Shown one piece after another: positions 1-8,449 of a stretch of DNA of 18,861 bases; position 1 is the stretch's first letter, and the number at the start of each line of letters is the position of its first letter. The stretch is taken from the NCBI GenBank assembly GCA_032117095.1, contig JAULZZ010000003.1:1-18861 (forward strand), in the 5' to 3' direction. A program made the translations under genes and the position numbers. Origin of the DNA: REEB470 sp032117095. Lineage in GTDB: Bacteria > Bacillota > Bacilli > Paenibacillales > YIM-B00363. The notes beneath the pieces are model-generated. The model saw only the letters and a program-made list of their open reading frames with translations. It made no database searches and was not told the DNA's origin.

Positions 1-1280
1 TGGGCTTGCTCTTCTTGTTTTTGGGCAATTTGTTCTTCGATGCGACGCATCGTCTTGGCATGTGTCTCTTCTTGAGACAACAGGTGTAGCCGTTCGTTGC
101 GTACCGTCGCCAATGCGTGTAGCACGTCAAACAACGTTGTTTTTGTCGACTGTTCGTCAAAAATAGGTGCAACGTGTACGTGTTGTGTGTGGTACTGTGC
201 CATCGCTTGTTCGATGTGCTGCAAAGCTTCTGCTGTACGCTGGATGTGTGCGATGACCTCTTGCCGTCTTATGTGTGCCGTCGCCTGTTTTTGAGCGATG
301 TGTGTTTGAGCTTTGCGGGAAGCGTCACATTGTTCCGTCGCATGCGCCAAACGCACATCCATCACTTGGCGGTTTGCCTCGGCATGCTCCACATTCGTCA
401 CCGCTGCGTGATACGCCTGTTGCAATCCGTCGACTTCTGCATCGCGTTGCTGCACGAGCAAATGGTGCGTTTCTAACGCCACGTCATGCGTGTGCACCAC
501 CAAAGCGAGGTCCGTCTCCACTTCTTGCCAATGTGTCCGTGTCGCACAAGCGTCTGTCCACGCCTGATGTGTCGTGTCTATCTCATGCACAATCCGCGCC
601 ACATCGACGTTTTTGAGTGCATCATGCCATTGGGCGTATTGTTGGGCACGCTGCGCTTCACGCCCCAACGGTTCTCTTTGGGTGTCGAGTTCCGTCAAAA
701 TGTCCTCGATACGGCGCACGTTGTCATCGGTCTCACTGAGTTTGCGCAACGATTCTTTCTTACGCAATTTGTATTTGACGATGCCCGATGCTTCCTCAAA
801 AATTGCACGTCGCTCTTCGGGACGCGTGCTAAGCACTTCGTCAATTCGTCCTTGTCCAATGACAGAATACGACTCTCGACCGATGCCCGTATCCATAAAC
901 AGTTCGACGATGTCTTTGAGGCGACACGGCAGTTGGTTGAGGGAAAATTCACTTTCTCCACTCCGATACAGGCGACGCATTACCGTCACTTCGGCGTATT
1001 CATAAGGCAACGTATGATCAGCATTGTCCAACGTGAGTGTCACTTCACAATAGTCCGAAGGTGCGCGCCCCTCGCTCCCCGCAAAGATGAGTTCTTGCAT
1101 CGTCGTGCCACGCAGAGATTTCGCACTTTGTTCGCCGAGCACCCAACGAATCGCATCGGCCACGTTACTCTTGCCACTCCCATTGGGACCTACGACCGCC
1201 GTCATCCCTGGAACGAACTGCAACGTGGTCCGTTCTGCAAACGACTTAAAGCCCCGCAGCTCGATTCTTTTTAGTTGCAC
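1..1280 (-). CDS. smc: Chromosome partition/condensin protein SMC (N-terminal part, runs off the left edge)
   Basis: SMC is the ATPase of the SMC-ScpAB condensin complex that organises and segregates the nucleoid. About 426 N-terminal codons are visible with no internal stop. The head starts MQLKRIELRGFKSFAERT, followed by the Walker A motif GPNGSGKSN near residues 33-41, the conserved VLGEQSAKSLRG stretch, the RSGESEF segment, and GIGRESYSVIGQGRIDE-type sequence. From about residue 170 the protein becomes rich in E, R, Q, A and H, as expected for the first coiled-coil arm. The GTG at 1280 is chosen because GAGGGG lies 8 bases upstream and the N-terminus aligns with family members. It follows rnc by 40 bases and is the last gene seen of the yceD-to-smc operon. 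The hinge, second arm and Walker B half lie outside the window. Confidence 0.97.
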   Translation of the reverse strand, partial: MQLKRIELRGFKSFAERTTLQFVPGMTAVVGPNGSGKSNVADAIRWVLGEQSAKSLRGTTMQELIFAGSEGRAPSDYCEVTLTLDNADHTLPYEYAEVTVMRRLYRSGESEFSLNQLPCRLKDIVELFMDTGIGRESYSVIGQGRIDEVLSTRPEERRAIFEEASGIVKYKLRKKESLRKLSETDDNVRRIEDILTELDTQREPLGREAQRAQQYAQWHDALKNVDVARIVHEIDTTHQAWTDACATRTHWQEVETDLALVVHTHDVALETHHLLVQQRDAEVDGLQQAYHAAVTNVEHAEANRQVMDVRLAHATEQCDASRKAQTHIAQKQATAHIRRQEVIAHIQRTAEALQHIEQAMAQYHTQHVHVAPIFDEQSTKTTLFDVLHALATVRNERLHLLSQEETHAKTMRRIEEQIAQKQEEQA

Positions 1281-1320
1281 GTGCAATGCCCCTCACTTTG
1301 TTCAGTCTGTACGCAGTCAC

Positions 1321-1995
1321 TTACAATTGGAGCAATGTCGCCTCTGCAGCTTGCTGTTCCGCTACTTTCTTGGATCGTCCGCTACCAACCCCATGCACGA
1401 CTCCATTGATGAGAATGCGTACGACAAACTCCCGATCGTTGGCAGGGCCGTTTTCTTCGAGTACTTCGTACTCTATCGTCCCGTAGCCATTTTGTTGCAC
1501 GCGTTGATGCAGTCGCGATTTGGCGTCAATGACCCCACGGGCGACATACGCATCGATCTCTGGAAACATGTGCTTTTGGAGAAAGGCGACGAGCGCATCC
1601 CATCCTGCATCGAGGTAAATCGCCCCGACGAACGCTTCCATTGCATTGGCAAGCAAAGACGGCCTTTCTCGACCGCCCGACAAATGTTCTCCACGCCCGA
1701 GCAACAAATAATCCCCTAAGGAAAGCTTTTTGGCAATTTCATACAGTGCTTTTTCGCGTACGATGGCGGATCGTACGAACGTCAGTTGCCCTTCGGACCA
1801 GTCCGGATATTTGGTATACAAATGGTGGGATACTGCAAGTTGCAGTACCGCATCCCCTAAAAATTCAATTCGTTCGTTCGACGTCGTATGACGGTGTTCA
1901 TTTGCATACGACGAATGCGTAAACGCCTCACGTAAAAGTGAAGCGTCTTGAAAAACGAGATGAAAACGCTCTTGTATCGTGCTCCACGACGTCAT
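1321..1995 (-). CDS. rnc: Ribonuclease III
   Basis: RNase III cleaves double-stranded RNA, notably rRNA precursors. The 224-residue protein has normal family length. The signature NERIEFLGDAVL covers residues 40-51, with metal-binding candidates E41, E44 and D48; the second acidic site is in LLANAMEAFVGAIYLD (E120, with N117 where some homologues have D, a common variant). A double-stranded RNA-binding domain fills residues from about 157 to the end, closing with the usual SKKVAEQQAAEATL helix. The start at 1995 has only a weak ribosome binding site (AAAGATAGG region); an out-of-frame ATG lies 7 bases upstream. It sits between fabF (79-base gap containing a hairpin) and smc (40-base gap), the standard Firmicute order. 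Confidence 0.97.
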   Translation of the reverse strand: MTSWSTIQERFHLVFQDASLLREAFTHSSYANEHRHTTSNERIEFLGDAVLQLAVSHHLYTKYPDWSEGQLTFVRSAIVREKALYEIAKKLSLGDYLLLGRGEHLSGGRERPSLLANAMEAFVGAIYLDAGWDALVAFLQKHMFPEIDAYVARGVIDAKSRLHQRVQQNGYGTIEYEVLEENGPANDREFVVRILINGVVHGVGSGRSKKVAEQQAAEATLLQL

Positions 1996-2040
1996 CGTTC
2001 ATCGCCTATCTTTTCATAAAGTTGGAAGGGCTTCTTTTGG

Positions 2041-2063
2041 AAGGGATGCGTAGTCCATCCCTT
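2041..2063 (-). other. Intercistronic hairpin between fabF and rnc
   Basis: A perfect 8-bp stem (AAGGGATG with CATCCCTT) closes a 7-base loop in the 79-base gap upstream of rnc. In the transcribed (minus) direction no U-run follows, so it is not an intrinsic terminator for this operon. It may affect mRNA processing or stability; a role in rnc autoregulation, as known in E. coli, is only a guess because the stem is short for an RNase III substrate. Confidence 0.45.
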
Positions 2064-2074
2064 TTGTCTCTATT

Positions 2075-3304
2075 TCAGCGGTACCGTTGCATGATCAATG
2101 TGGCGTTATGTCCACCAAAACCAAACGAGTTGGACAATACGGTGTGCACACACTTTTCCCTTGGCACGTGCGGAATGTAATCTAAATCGCACGCATCATC
2201 GGGGTTGTCTAAATTTATCGTCGAGGGCAACGTGTCGTGTTGCATCGCCAACAAACAGACGATCGCTTCAACCCCACCCGCTGCACCGAGCAAATGCCCT
2301 GTCATCGATTTCGTAGAAGAGATGGCGACTTTGTTGGCGTGTGCACCAAACGTCATTTTTATGGCGTTTGTTTCGGAAATGTCCCCTGCAGATGTCGATG
2401 TGCCATGCGCATTTATGTACTCAATCTCCGTGGGAGACAGGCGTGCGTCACGCAATGCTTCGTCCATGCAACGGGCTGCGCCGTCCGGATCGGGGTCCGT
2501 CATGTGATGGGCATCCGCACTCATGCCGTAGCCGACAATCTCTCCATAAATCGGAGCACCACGCGCCACCGCATGCTCGAGCGCCTCGACCACGAGCACG
2601 CCTGCGCCTTCCCCCATCACAAAACCATCGCGGTGTTTATCAAAGGGGCGTGAAGCACGTGTCGGCTCGTCATTGCGTGTGGACATCGCGCGGAGAGCAC
2701 AAAATCCCGCCATTCCTGTCGGCTGGATCGTCGCTTCGGCACCTCCACATATCATCGCATCTGCCTGTCCATATTGGATCAAACGATACGCCTCCCCGAT
2801 GGCGTGTGTTCCTGAGGCACATGCCGTCACCACAGCGGAGTTGGGTCCTTTGGCGCCTGTCACAATCGAAACGTGTCCAGAGGCCATGTTGGCAATCATC
2901 ATCGGAATAAAAAATGGCGAAACACGGCGCGGTCCTTTGGTGAGTAAAATACGATGTTGCTCCTCAAACGTACCCAGTCCACCGATCCCAGATCCGATAC
3001 ACACGCCAACACGCGCTGGATGCGGGAACGTTTGGAAATCTGCATGTTGTAACGCTTTATGCGCCGCAACCACAGCAAACTGTACGTACCGATCCATCCG
3101 GCGTGCTTCTTTGCGCTCGATATACGACGAGACGTCCCAGTCGTGGATGGAGGCGGCGATTTTTGTCTCATAATCGTGCACCTCAAATGCAGTGATGGGC
3201 GTAACCGCTGACTGCCCCTGCATCATTTGATCCCAAAACGTCTGTAAGGTTTGCCCGAGTGCGGTAATCACACTCATCCCCGTCACGACGACGCGTCGCT
3301 TCAT
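2075..3304 (-). CDS. fabF: 3-oxoacyl-[acyl-carrier-protein] synthase II
   Basis: FabF is the elongating condensing enzyme of type II fatty acid synthesis, joining malonyl-ACP to acyl-ACP in the cytoplasm. The 409-residue protein matches family length. The Cys-His-His triad is visible: C162 in TACASG, H300 in NAHGTST and H337 in TGHLLGAAGG, plus the conserved K332 and the C-terminal glycine-rich NSFGFGGHN loop. The ATG at 3304 is preceded by GAAGGGG at a spacing of 8. It lies 48 bases after acpP and before rnc. FabF rather than FabB is preferred from the overall sequence and the genomic position beside acpP. Confidence 0.97.
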   Translation of the reverse strand: MKRRVVVTGMSVITALGQTLQTFWDQMMQGQSAVTPITAFEVHDYETKIAASIHDWDVSSYIERKEARRMDRYVQFAVVAAHKALQHADFQTFPHPARVGVCIGSGIGGLGTFEEQHRILLTKGPRRVSPFFIPMMIANMASGHVSIVTGAKGPNSAVVTACASGTHAIGEAYRLIQYGQADAMICGGAEATIQPTGMAGFCALRAMSTRNDEPTRASRPFDKHRDGFVMGEGAGVLVVEALEHAVARGAPIYGEIVGYGMSADAHHMTDPDPDGAARCMDEALRDARLSPTEIEYINAHGTSTSAGDISETNAIKMTFGAHANKVAISSTKSMTGHLLGAAGGVEAIVCLLAMQHDTLPSTINLDNPDDACDLDYIPHVPREKCVHTVLSNSFGFGGHNATLIMQRYR

Positions 3305-3352
3305 CTCAACAGCCCCTTCACCCGCGACATCATTTTGTAATTGTGATTCGTA

Positions 3353-3586
3353 TTACGTGCGCGATTCGATGTACGCCACGACTTCACCAACCGTCTTAAT
3401 CTGCTCGACATCTTCATTGGGAATTTCTAGATCAAACGCTTCTTCAAATTCCATCACCAACTCGACGATGTCCAATGAATCGGCACCAAGATCATCCTTA
3501 AATGACATTTCTGGTCCGATGACTTTTCCTTTGACGTCTAACCGCTCTGCGATGATCTTTTGGACGCGCTCTAATGTTTCTGTCAT
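3353..3586 (-). CDS. acpP: Acyl carrier protein
   Basis: ACP carries growing acyl chains on a 4'-phosphopantetheine arm and is the shared substrate carrier for FabD, FabH, FabG, FabF and PlsX encoded around it. The 77-residue acidic protein has the canonical GADSLD site, with the modified serine at S37, followed by the recognition helix ELVMEFEEAF. The ATG at 3586 is chosen because AGGAGG lies 9 bases upstream; the upstream in-frame GTG at 3595 touches the ribosome binding site itself and would add only three residues. Length and start then agree with other bacterial ACPs. It is 103 bases downstream of fabG. Confidence 0.97.
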   Translation of the reverse strand: MTETLERVQKIIAERLDVKGKVIGPEMSFKDDLGADSLDIVELVMEFEEAFDLEIPNEDVEQIKTVGEVVAYIESRT

Positions 3587-3689
3587 GCGTTTCACCTCCT
3601 TTTTTACCCAGTATACGCAAATTTGTGTCGCTTGAACAGTGCAGCACGGCGTCGATGACTAAAAATGGAATCCATTCTCCCAACACCGT

Positions 3690-4442
3690 TTAGTGCATGG
3701 TCATGCCCCCATCGACAAACAACGTTTGTCCCGTCATATAGCCTGCATCGGGGGAGACGAGAAAGCGGACGACTCGGGCAACGTGTTCGGGTTCCCCGAA
3801 CGTGCCCAACGGGATGTTGCGCAACATCGTATTGCGGATGTCCTCGGGCAACTGTGCCGTCATCTCCGTATGAATAAATCCGGGTGCGACCGCATTGACG
3901 GTAATGTTGCGCGCAGCGAGTTCTCGCGCCATCGTTTTCGTCAACCCAATCACCCCTGCTTTGGCTGCCACGTAGTTCGCTTGCCCCGCATTCCCTAAGA
4001 AGGCGACGACGGAAGACACCGCTACGATGCGCCCATATCGTTGTTTCATCATCGGACGGGCAACGGCACGCATGCCGTAAAACACGCCTTTGAGGTTCGT
4101 ATTGACAACCTCATCCCATTGTTCATCGGTCATGCGCATCAAGAGGTTGTCGCGCGTAATGCCGGCGTTCGTCACGAGCACGTCGACCTTGCCCCACGTG
4201 GCGATCGTTTGGTCGATGACGGCTTGCATTTGGTCTGCCTGAGACACGTCTGCGGCCACACTAAAGGACTCCACACCATGCGCACGCACGTCACGCACCA
4301 CGTCTGCGGCTGCTTGCGCACGCCCTGCATAATTGATCGCCACGTGCGCCCCACAGGACGCCAGCTCTAAAGCAATGGCGCGCCCAATGCCACGTGAAGC
4401 GCCTGTCACCACCGCAACTTGTCCGCGTAATGTGTCCGTCAC
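3690..4442 (-). CDS. fabG: 3-oxoacyl-[acyl-carrier-protein] reductase
   Basis: FabG is the NADPH-dependent short-chain dehydrogenase performing the first reduction in each fatty acid elongation round. With the start at GTG 4442 the protein has 250 residues. It shows the Rossmann cofactor motif TGASRGIG (13-20), TNAG (91-94), the catalytic serine S144 in VSSVVAFLG, Y157 and K161 in YVAAK, and the C-terminal LFVDGGMTM typical of FabG. The GTG start overlaps the fabD stop by 4 bases (GTGA) and has GGAGG 10 bases upstream, so translational coupling to fabD is likely. A longer open frame continues upstream inside fabD but has no family similarity. Confidence 0.96.
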   Translation of the reverse strand: MTDTLRGQVAVVTGASRGIGRAIALELASCGAHVAINYAGRAQAAADVVRDVRAHGVESFSVAADVSQADQMQAVIDQTIATWGKVDVLVTNAGITRDNLLMRMTDEQWDEVVNTNLKGVFYGMRAVARPMMKQRYGRIVAVSSVVAFLGNAGQANYVAAKAGVIGLTKTMARELAARNITVNAVAPGFIHTEMTAQLPEDIRNTMLRNIPLGTFGEPEHVARVVRFLVSPDAGYMTGQTLFVDGGMTMH

Positions 4443-5401
4443 CGTGTCTGTTCCTCCTCGTGTTGGCGTGTGCGCCATGCCTCGATCGTCGTCTCGATCG
4501 CTTGTTTTCCATTGACATTGTACGTATGTACCGTGTTGTCTATTTTTTTGATCAAGTTCGTGAGCACCGTGCCGGGCCCAAACTCGATGAACGTATCGAC
4601 CCCTTGGGCGACGAGGGCACGAATGCTTTCTTCCCAACGGACGGGTGAATACAGCTGTCGTACCAGCGCAGGAGGAAAAGCGGCTGCTTCCCTGTGCGCT
4701 TGTGCATCGACGTTGGTCATGACCGCATAGCGGGCATCGACAAACTGCACCGCATCGACCGCCACAGAAAACGCCTGTGCTGCATCGCGCATGAAGGAAC
4801 TATGGAAAGCCCCACTCACCTCTAACGGAATGATCCGACGAATCCCGTAGTCTTTTGCTTGGGCGACGGCGGCTTGTATCGCTTGTTTGTCCCCTGAAAT
4901 CACGATTTGGCGTGGTTCATTGAAGTTGGCGAGTTCGACGATCCCGTGCGTTTTGGATATGTCCGCACAAAGCGTACTGACCGTGTCGCAAGAGGCACCC
5001 AATACCGCTGCCATGGCTCCTTCATGCGCCGTTGACGCCATGCAACGTCCACGCAAGTGCACAAGGCGGAGGACTTCTTCTATCGGCAACGCCTGCGCCA
5101 CTGCCACCGCAGTCCACTCGCCAACACTGTGCCCTGCCACATAATGCGGTTCAATGTGTGGAGCATGCGCATGAAAAACAGCCCAATATGCATAACTCGT
5201 CGCCACCAACGCAGGTTGGGTGTACTGTGTTTGTTTTAATGCGTCCGCCGGTCCTGTGAACATCATCTGCTGTAACGAACAGCCTACTGCTTCATCCGCC
5301 ATGGCAAAAATCGCACTTGCGCGTGGTTCTCCGAGCAAATCATGCCCCATCCCGACGAATTGCGCTCCTTGTCCTGGAAATACAAAGGCTATTTTACCCA
5401 A
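4439..5401 (-). CDS. fabD: Malonyl-CoA:ACP transacylase
   Basis: FabD moves malonyl groups from CoA to ACP, supplying the extender unit for FabH and FabF. The 320-residue protein begins with the family hallmark FVFPGQGAQFVGMG, has the nucleophile S92 in GHSVGE, R117 in the HLRGRCM segment and the catalytic histidine H200 in SGAFHSSFM, and includes the conserved QLYSPVRWEESI and FIEFGPG segments. The start appears to be TTG at 5401: it has AAAGGGG just upstream and gives the exact family N-terminus, while no ATG or GTG fits. It lies 24 bases after fabH and overlaps fabG by 4 bases. Confidence 0.96.
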   Translation of the reverse strand: MGKIAFVFPGQGAQFVGMGHDLLGEPRASAIFAMADEAVGCSLQQMMFTGPADALKQTQYTQPALVATSYAYWAVFHAHAPHIEPHYVAGHSVGEWTAVAVAQALPIEEVLRLVHLRGRCMASTAHEGAMAAVLGASCDTVSTLCADISKTHGIVELANFNEPRQIVISGDKQAIQAAVAQAKDYGIRRIIPLEVSGAFHSSFMRDAAQAFSVAVDAVQFVDARYAVMTNVDAQAHREAAAFPPALVRQLYSPVRWEESIRALVAQGVDTFIEFGPGTVLTNLIKKIDNTVHTYNVNGKQAIETTIEAWRTRQHEEEQTR

Positions 5402-5425
5402 GAAAACACCCCTTTTTCCACCAAA

Positions 5426-6418
5426 CTACCATGTCATCACCGTCGCACCCCACGTCAATCCGCCCCCAAACCCGATGAGTACGACCGTATCTCCTGGTTT
5501 TATGCGGTGTTGTTCTACCGCTTCTGCCAGTGCAATGGGGATCGTAGCGGCGGACATGTTGCCGTATTGGGCAATGTTACACATGACTTGTTGCTTCGAC
5601 AAGCCCAACTTGACCATCGCAGCATCAATGATCCGTACGTTTGCTTGATGGGGTACAAGGAGATCGAGCTGTTCCAAAGATTTTCCTGCTTTTTCGAGGA
5701 CACGAACCGTCAATGTCTCCATAATCCGTACAGCAAATTTGAATACTTCACGTCCATTTTGCCAAATGTATCGGGTGATGCCTTCTGGAAAATGTGCTGG
5801 CGTCGGGTACCGCGATCCACCCAGACAACTCCCGCGCAACAACGAGGCGCCTGCCCCGTCGGCACCGAGCTCAAACGTATCGAACCCACGCCCTTCTTCG
5901 GTGCGCCCCAATACGACTGCCCCTGCTCCATCGCCAAACAAAATGCACGTATTGCGATCGGTATAATCTGTGACGCGTGTGAGCACTTCTGCCCCGATGA
6001 CGAGCACATACCGATACATCCCAGTGGCAATAAAGTTTGCCCCGTTGGCGAGCGCATAGACGAATCCTGAACAGGCTGCAGACAAATCATAGGCCGCCGC
6101 TTGCTTTGCGCCGAGCCGTTGTTGGACGAGGCATGCCGTCGATGGGCACACGACATCCGGTGTCATCGTGGCAACAATGATGAGGTCGAGCTCATCGGCG
6201 TGCACCTGCGCATGCTGTAACGCTTGGACGGCCGCTTCATATGCGAGATCCGACGTCGCTTGGTCGTCTGAGGCGACTCTGCGTGCACGAATGCCCGTAC
6301 GCGACGTGATCCACTCGTCGTTCGTGTCGACAAGCTGTTCCAATTGTGCGTTGGTGAGCACGGTGTCAGGGACGTATTTTCCCGTCCCCTTTATGCCAAC
6401 GCGATAGCCCGCATTCAT
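5426..6418 (-). CDS. fabH: 3-oxoacyl-[acyl-carrier-protein] synthase III
   Basis: FabH starts fatty acid synthesis by condensing an acyl-CoA primer with malonyl-ACP. The 330-residue protein shows the Cys-His-Asn triad: C116 in SAACSGF, H257 in VPHQANVRI and N287 in YGNMSAAT, plus the C-terminal GFGGGLTWG signature. The ATG at 6418 overlaps the plsX stop (ATGA) and has AAGGAGG 12 bases upstream; a longer frame extends into plsX but has no similarity. The primer preference (branched or straight) cannot be read reliably from the sequence, although branched primers are usual in Bacilli. Confidence 0.97.
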   Translation of the reverse strand: MNAGYRVGIKGTGKYVPDTVLTNAQLEQLVDTNDEWITSRTGIRARRVASDDQATSDLAYEAAVQALQHAQVHADELDLIIVATMTPDVVCPSTACLVQQRLGAKQAAAYDLSAACSGFVYALANGANFIATGMYRYVLVIGAEVLTRVTDYTDRNTCILFGDGAGAVVLGRTEEGRGFDTFELGADGAGASLLRGSCLGGSRYPTPAHFPEGITRYIWQNGREVFKFAVRIMETLTVRVLEKAGKSLEQLDLLVPHQANVRIIDAAMVKLGLSKQQVMCNIAQYGNMSAATIPIALAEAVEQHRIKPGDTVVLIGFGGGLTWGATVMTW

Positions 6419-7461
6419 GTAGACTTGTCGCCTCCTTCCTCCGTAACGCCCATCGCAGTCATCGCGCCGAGGACGTCCGCTTCGATAATGTTGACGGCAC
6501 GAAACAGTGCATTGTGGATGGTGGTCGCTTGGCTCGAACCATGGCATTTAAGCAGGAGTCCTTGTAATCCTAATAAAGGCGCAATCGCAATTTCTTGTTC
6601 GTCAAATTTGCGCCGAAATGCGCGCAGTCGCTTGCGCAACACGAGCCCCGCCATGGAAGCCCACCACGTCTGTGTCATCTCTGTTTTGAGGGCAGAAAAC
6701 ACCGTGGAGGCGACGCCTTCGGAGGATTTCAGGAAAATATTTCCCGCAAAACCATCGCATACGAGGACATCACACACCCCTTGGAGAATGTCCTTGGCTT
6801 CGACGTTTCCGACAAAAGAAATGTCTGACTGTTGGCGCAACTGCTCATACACCGCCTTCGTCAGCTTGTTGCCTTTGGTCGGCTCAGTGCCTACGTTGAG
6901 CAAACCGACGCGTGGGTTCGCCATACGGTGTACCTTTTGGCGATACAACGTCCCCATCTGCGCATATTGCACAAGTTGCTTTTCGTTCGCATCCATATTC
7001 GCACCGACATCCAACACCAATACCCCCGTCCCATCAAGCGTTGGAACGATCGGGGCCAACGCTGGACGTTCGATTCCGCGAATGCGCCCAACAAGCAACA
7101 TGCCTGCAACCAAAAAAGCCCCCGTATTGCCCGCAGTAATCATCGCATCGACTTTGCGCTCACGCACCAACTTCGCCGCGACGACCATGGAAGCGTCTTT
7201 CTTTTGTTGCACCGCGCGGACGGGTTCTTCGTCGGCTTCAATGACTTGGGACGCATGTTGCACCGTCAACCGTGCACGCCATGCCGGAGAGATGCCCAGT
7301 GCTTTCGTATATTGTGCGACTGCCGCGTGAATCGCCGGTGCATCTCCGACAAGGCAGATGTGTACCCGCTCATCTAATGTGGCCAACGCCTGCAACGATC
7401 CAACAATCACCGCATGCGGTGCGTGATCTCCCCCATACGCATCGACAGCAATCCGTACCAT
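6415..7461 (-). CDS. plsX: Phosphate acyltransferase PlsX
   Basis: PlsX converts acyl-ACP to acyl-phosphate for the membrane acyltransferase PlsY, linking fatty acid synthesis to phospholipid synthesis. The 348-residue protein starts MVRIAVDAYGGDHAP, a PlsX hallmark, and carries the conserved ITAGNTGAFLVAGML, LDVGAN, LLNVGTEPTKGN and VCDGFAGNIFLKSSEG segments. The ATG at 7461 has only a weak AAAGAG-type ribosome binding site. It overlaps fabH by 4 bases. In B. subtilis fapR precedes plsX; here the preceding gene is rpmF, with an intrinsic terminator in the 80-base gap, so expression of the lipid genes may be set by read-through or by an unseen promoter. Confidence 0.97.
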   Translation of the reverse strand: MVRIAVDAYGGDHAPHAVIVGSLQALATLDERVHICLVGDAPAIHAAVAQYTKALGISPAWRARLTVQHASQVIEADEEPVRAVQQKKDASMVVAAKLVRERKVDAMITAGNTGAFLVAGMLLVGRIRGIERPALAPIVPTLDGTGVLVLDVGANMDANEKQLVQYAQMGTLYRQKVHRMANPRVGLLNVGTEPTKGNKLTKAVYEQLRQQSDISFVGNVEAKDILQGVCDVLVCDGFAGNIFLKSSEGVASTVFSALKTEMTQTWWASMAGLVLRKRLRAFRRKFDEQEIAIAPLLGLQGLLLKCHGSSQATTIHNALFRAVNIIEADVLGAMTAMGVTEEGGDKST

Positions 7462-7501
7462 GTATCACACTCTTTCAGATCGGAATATGTAGTCTCCGTG
7501 C

Positions 7502-7531
7502 AAAAAAAGCATCCTCTATACTACCGGATGC
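7502..7531 (-). terminator. Intrinsic terminator between rpmF and plsX
   Basis: In minus-strand orientation GCATCC (7531-7526) pairs perfectly with GGATGC (7514-7509) across an 11-base loop, and seven T residues follow (7508-7502). It ends the yceD-rpmF transcript, at least in part, and would reduce transcription entering plsX-fab-rnc-smc. Confidence 0.8.
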
Positions 7532-7541
7532 CTCCCTCACG

Positions 7542-7718
7542 TTACTCTGGACTCACGATCGTGCGCGACTTGTATGTGCCACATGCGCCACATACACGGT
7601 GGGCAAGTTTCATCGCCCCACAATGGTCGCATGCAACCATGCCAGGAACACGCAACTTGATGTGCGTACGGCGTTTGTGCTTGCGCATCTTCGATGTCTT
7701 AGCAAAAGGAACAGCCAT
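7542..7718 (-). CDS. rpmF: 50S ribosomal protein L32
   Basis: L32 is a small component of the large ribosomal subunit. The 58-residue protein begins MAVPFAKTSKMRKHKRRTH, basic as expected, and keeps the zinc-ribbon cysteines as C30-x2-C33 and C43-x2-C46, so this is the zinc-binding form. The ATG at 7718 has AGGAGGTG 7 bases upstream. A longer open frame reading upstream has no family similarity. It follows the yceD gene by 49 bases, the widely conserved yceD-rpmF pair, and is followed by an intrinsic terminator. Confidence 0.97.
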   Translation of the reverse strand: MAVPFAKTSKMRKHKRRTHIKLRVPGMVACDHCGAMKLAHRVCGACGTYKSRTIVSPE

Positions 7719-7767
7719 TGTTACACCTCCTAAAAAACAATATCCATAAAAATGCCATGCATACGTG

Positions 7768-8250
7768 CTACTCAACCGTCCATGTGGCGAGCGCAGAAAA
7801 CCGTTCATCGATCGCCTGCGCATGACACGAACAGTGCCCGACGTTGCGGTCGATGCCGCATTGGGTACACAATCCTGCACAATCGTCCTTGCATGTAAAG
7901 AACGTCGGCATTTGTAAGAGGATTTCTTCACACAAGTAAGGCGTAAGATCAATGCGTTCTTCGACGATCAATACGTCGTCGTCCGTACACGTGCGATCTA
8001 CAGTCATGCGCAACGCAACCGCCATGGGAATCCGTCGACAAAACGCACACAAACAACGATCACACGTGGCGTGCACTGCGACATCGATGTGTCCGTCGAT
8101 GCGGACTTCTGCACCGATGCCGTGAACAGAAAGATGAAATACGGGATCCAAAACGACATCGACCCCAGGAGGCAACGCATGGCGATCTAGCTTTCCTGTC
8201 AAGTGACTGACCCGTTGTAAGGTCATCGCTTCACGAACGTCCAGCATCAT
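7768..8250 (-). CDS. yceD: YceD/DUF177 family protein
   Basis: This family is almost always encoded beside rpmF and is linked to 23S rRNA or ribosome assembly, but its exact biochemical role is not settled. The 160-residue protein has the typical C-terminal metal-site-like pattern: C120, C124, C128 and C131 in a TCKDDCAGLCTQCG segment, then C140 and C142. A further CDRC pair (C63, C66) sits mid-protein, also typical. The double ATG at 8250/8247 follows GAGGTGAGG at a workable distance; either could be used. It is the first gene of the operon, about 20 bases after the predicted transcription start. Confidence 0.93.
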   Translation of the reverse strand: MMLDVREAMTLQRVSHLTGKLDRHALPPGVDVVLDPVFHLSVHGIGAEVRIDGHIDVAVHATCDRCLCAFCRRIPMAVALRMTVDRTCTDDDVLIVEERIDLTPYLCEEILLQMPTFFTCKDDCAGLCTQCGIDRNVGHCSCHAQAIDERFSALATWTVE

Positions 8251-8277
8251 CTGTCCTCACCTCACACAACATTCCGT

Positions 8278-8306
8278 ATTATAACGACTCTCATGGTCTA
8301 TGTCAA
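8278..8306 (-). promoter_or_regulatory. Consensus sigma-A promoter of the yceD-rpmF-plsX-fab operon
   Basis: A perfect -35 TTGACA (8306-8301), a 17-base spacer and a perfect -10 TATAAT (8283-8278) lie on the minus strand. Transcription would start near 8271, leaving a leader of about 20 nt before yceD. This is the strongest promoter in the window by consensus match. Confidence 0.93.
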
Positions 8307-8382
8307 ATGCACGTGCCTTATCGGAATGACGCAATCGCAACGGCACACCACGAATCGCGCACGCACAAATACAGATACAAAA

Positions 8383-8412
8383 GAAAAAAACAAAAAGTCG
8401 TCTTTCGACGAC
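8383..8412 (-). terminator. Intrinsic terminator of the sppA-RDD operon
   Basis: GTCGTC and GACGAC (8412-8397) form a perfect 6-bp stem with a GAAA tetraloop, followed by a T-tract of five and then seven residues broken by one G. It lies 38 bases past the RDD gene and isolates it from the yceD promoter. Confidence 0.92.
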
Positions 8413-8449
8413 AAAAATCGAGCCAAAAACGCGATCCGTACAAACAAGC

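Noticed and set aside
486..1274. 262-codon open frame on the plus strand opposite smc
   Set aside because: It is antisense to clear smc codons, has no recognisable domains and no good ribosome binding site; it arises from codon bias on the coding strand.
3690..4637. FabG with a 65-residue N-terminal extension
   Set aside because: The extra part lies inside fabD in another frame; the GTG at 4442 has a good ribosome binding site and gives normal FabG length.
6344..7330. 328-codon open frame on the plus strand opposite plsX and fabH
   Set aside because: Antisense shadow of two certain genes; Ser/Thr/Pro-rich low-quality translation with no family motif.
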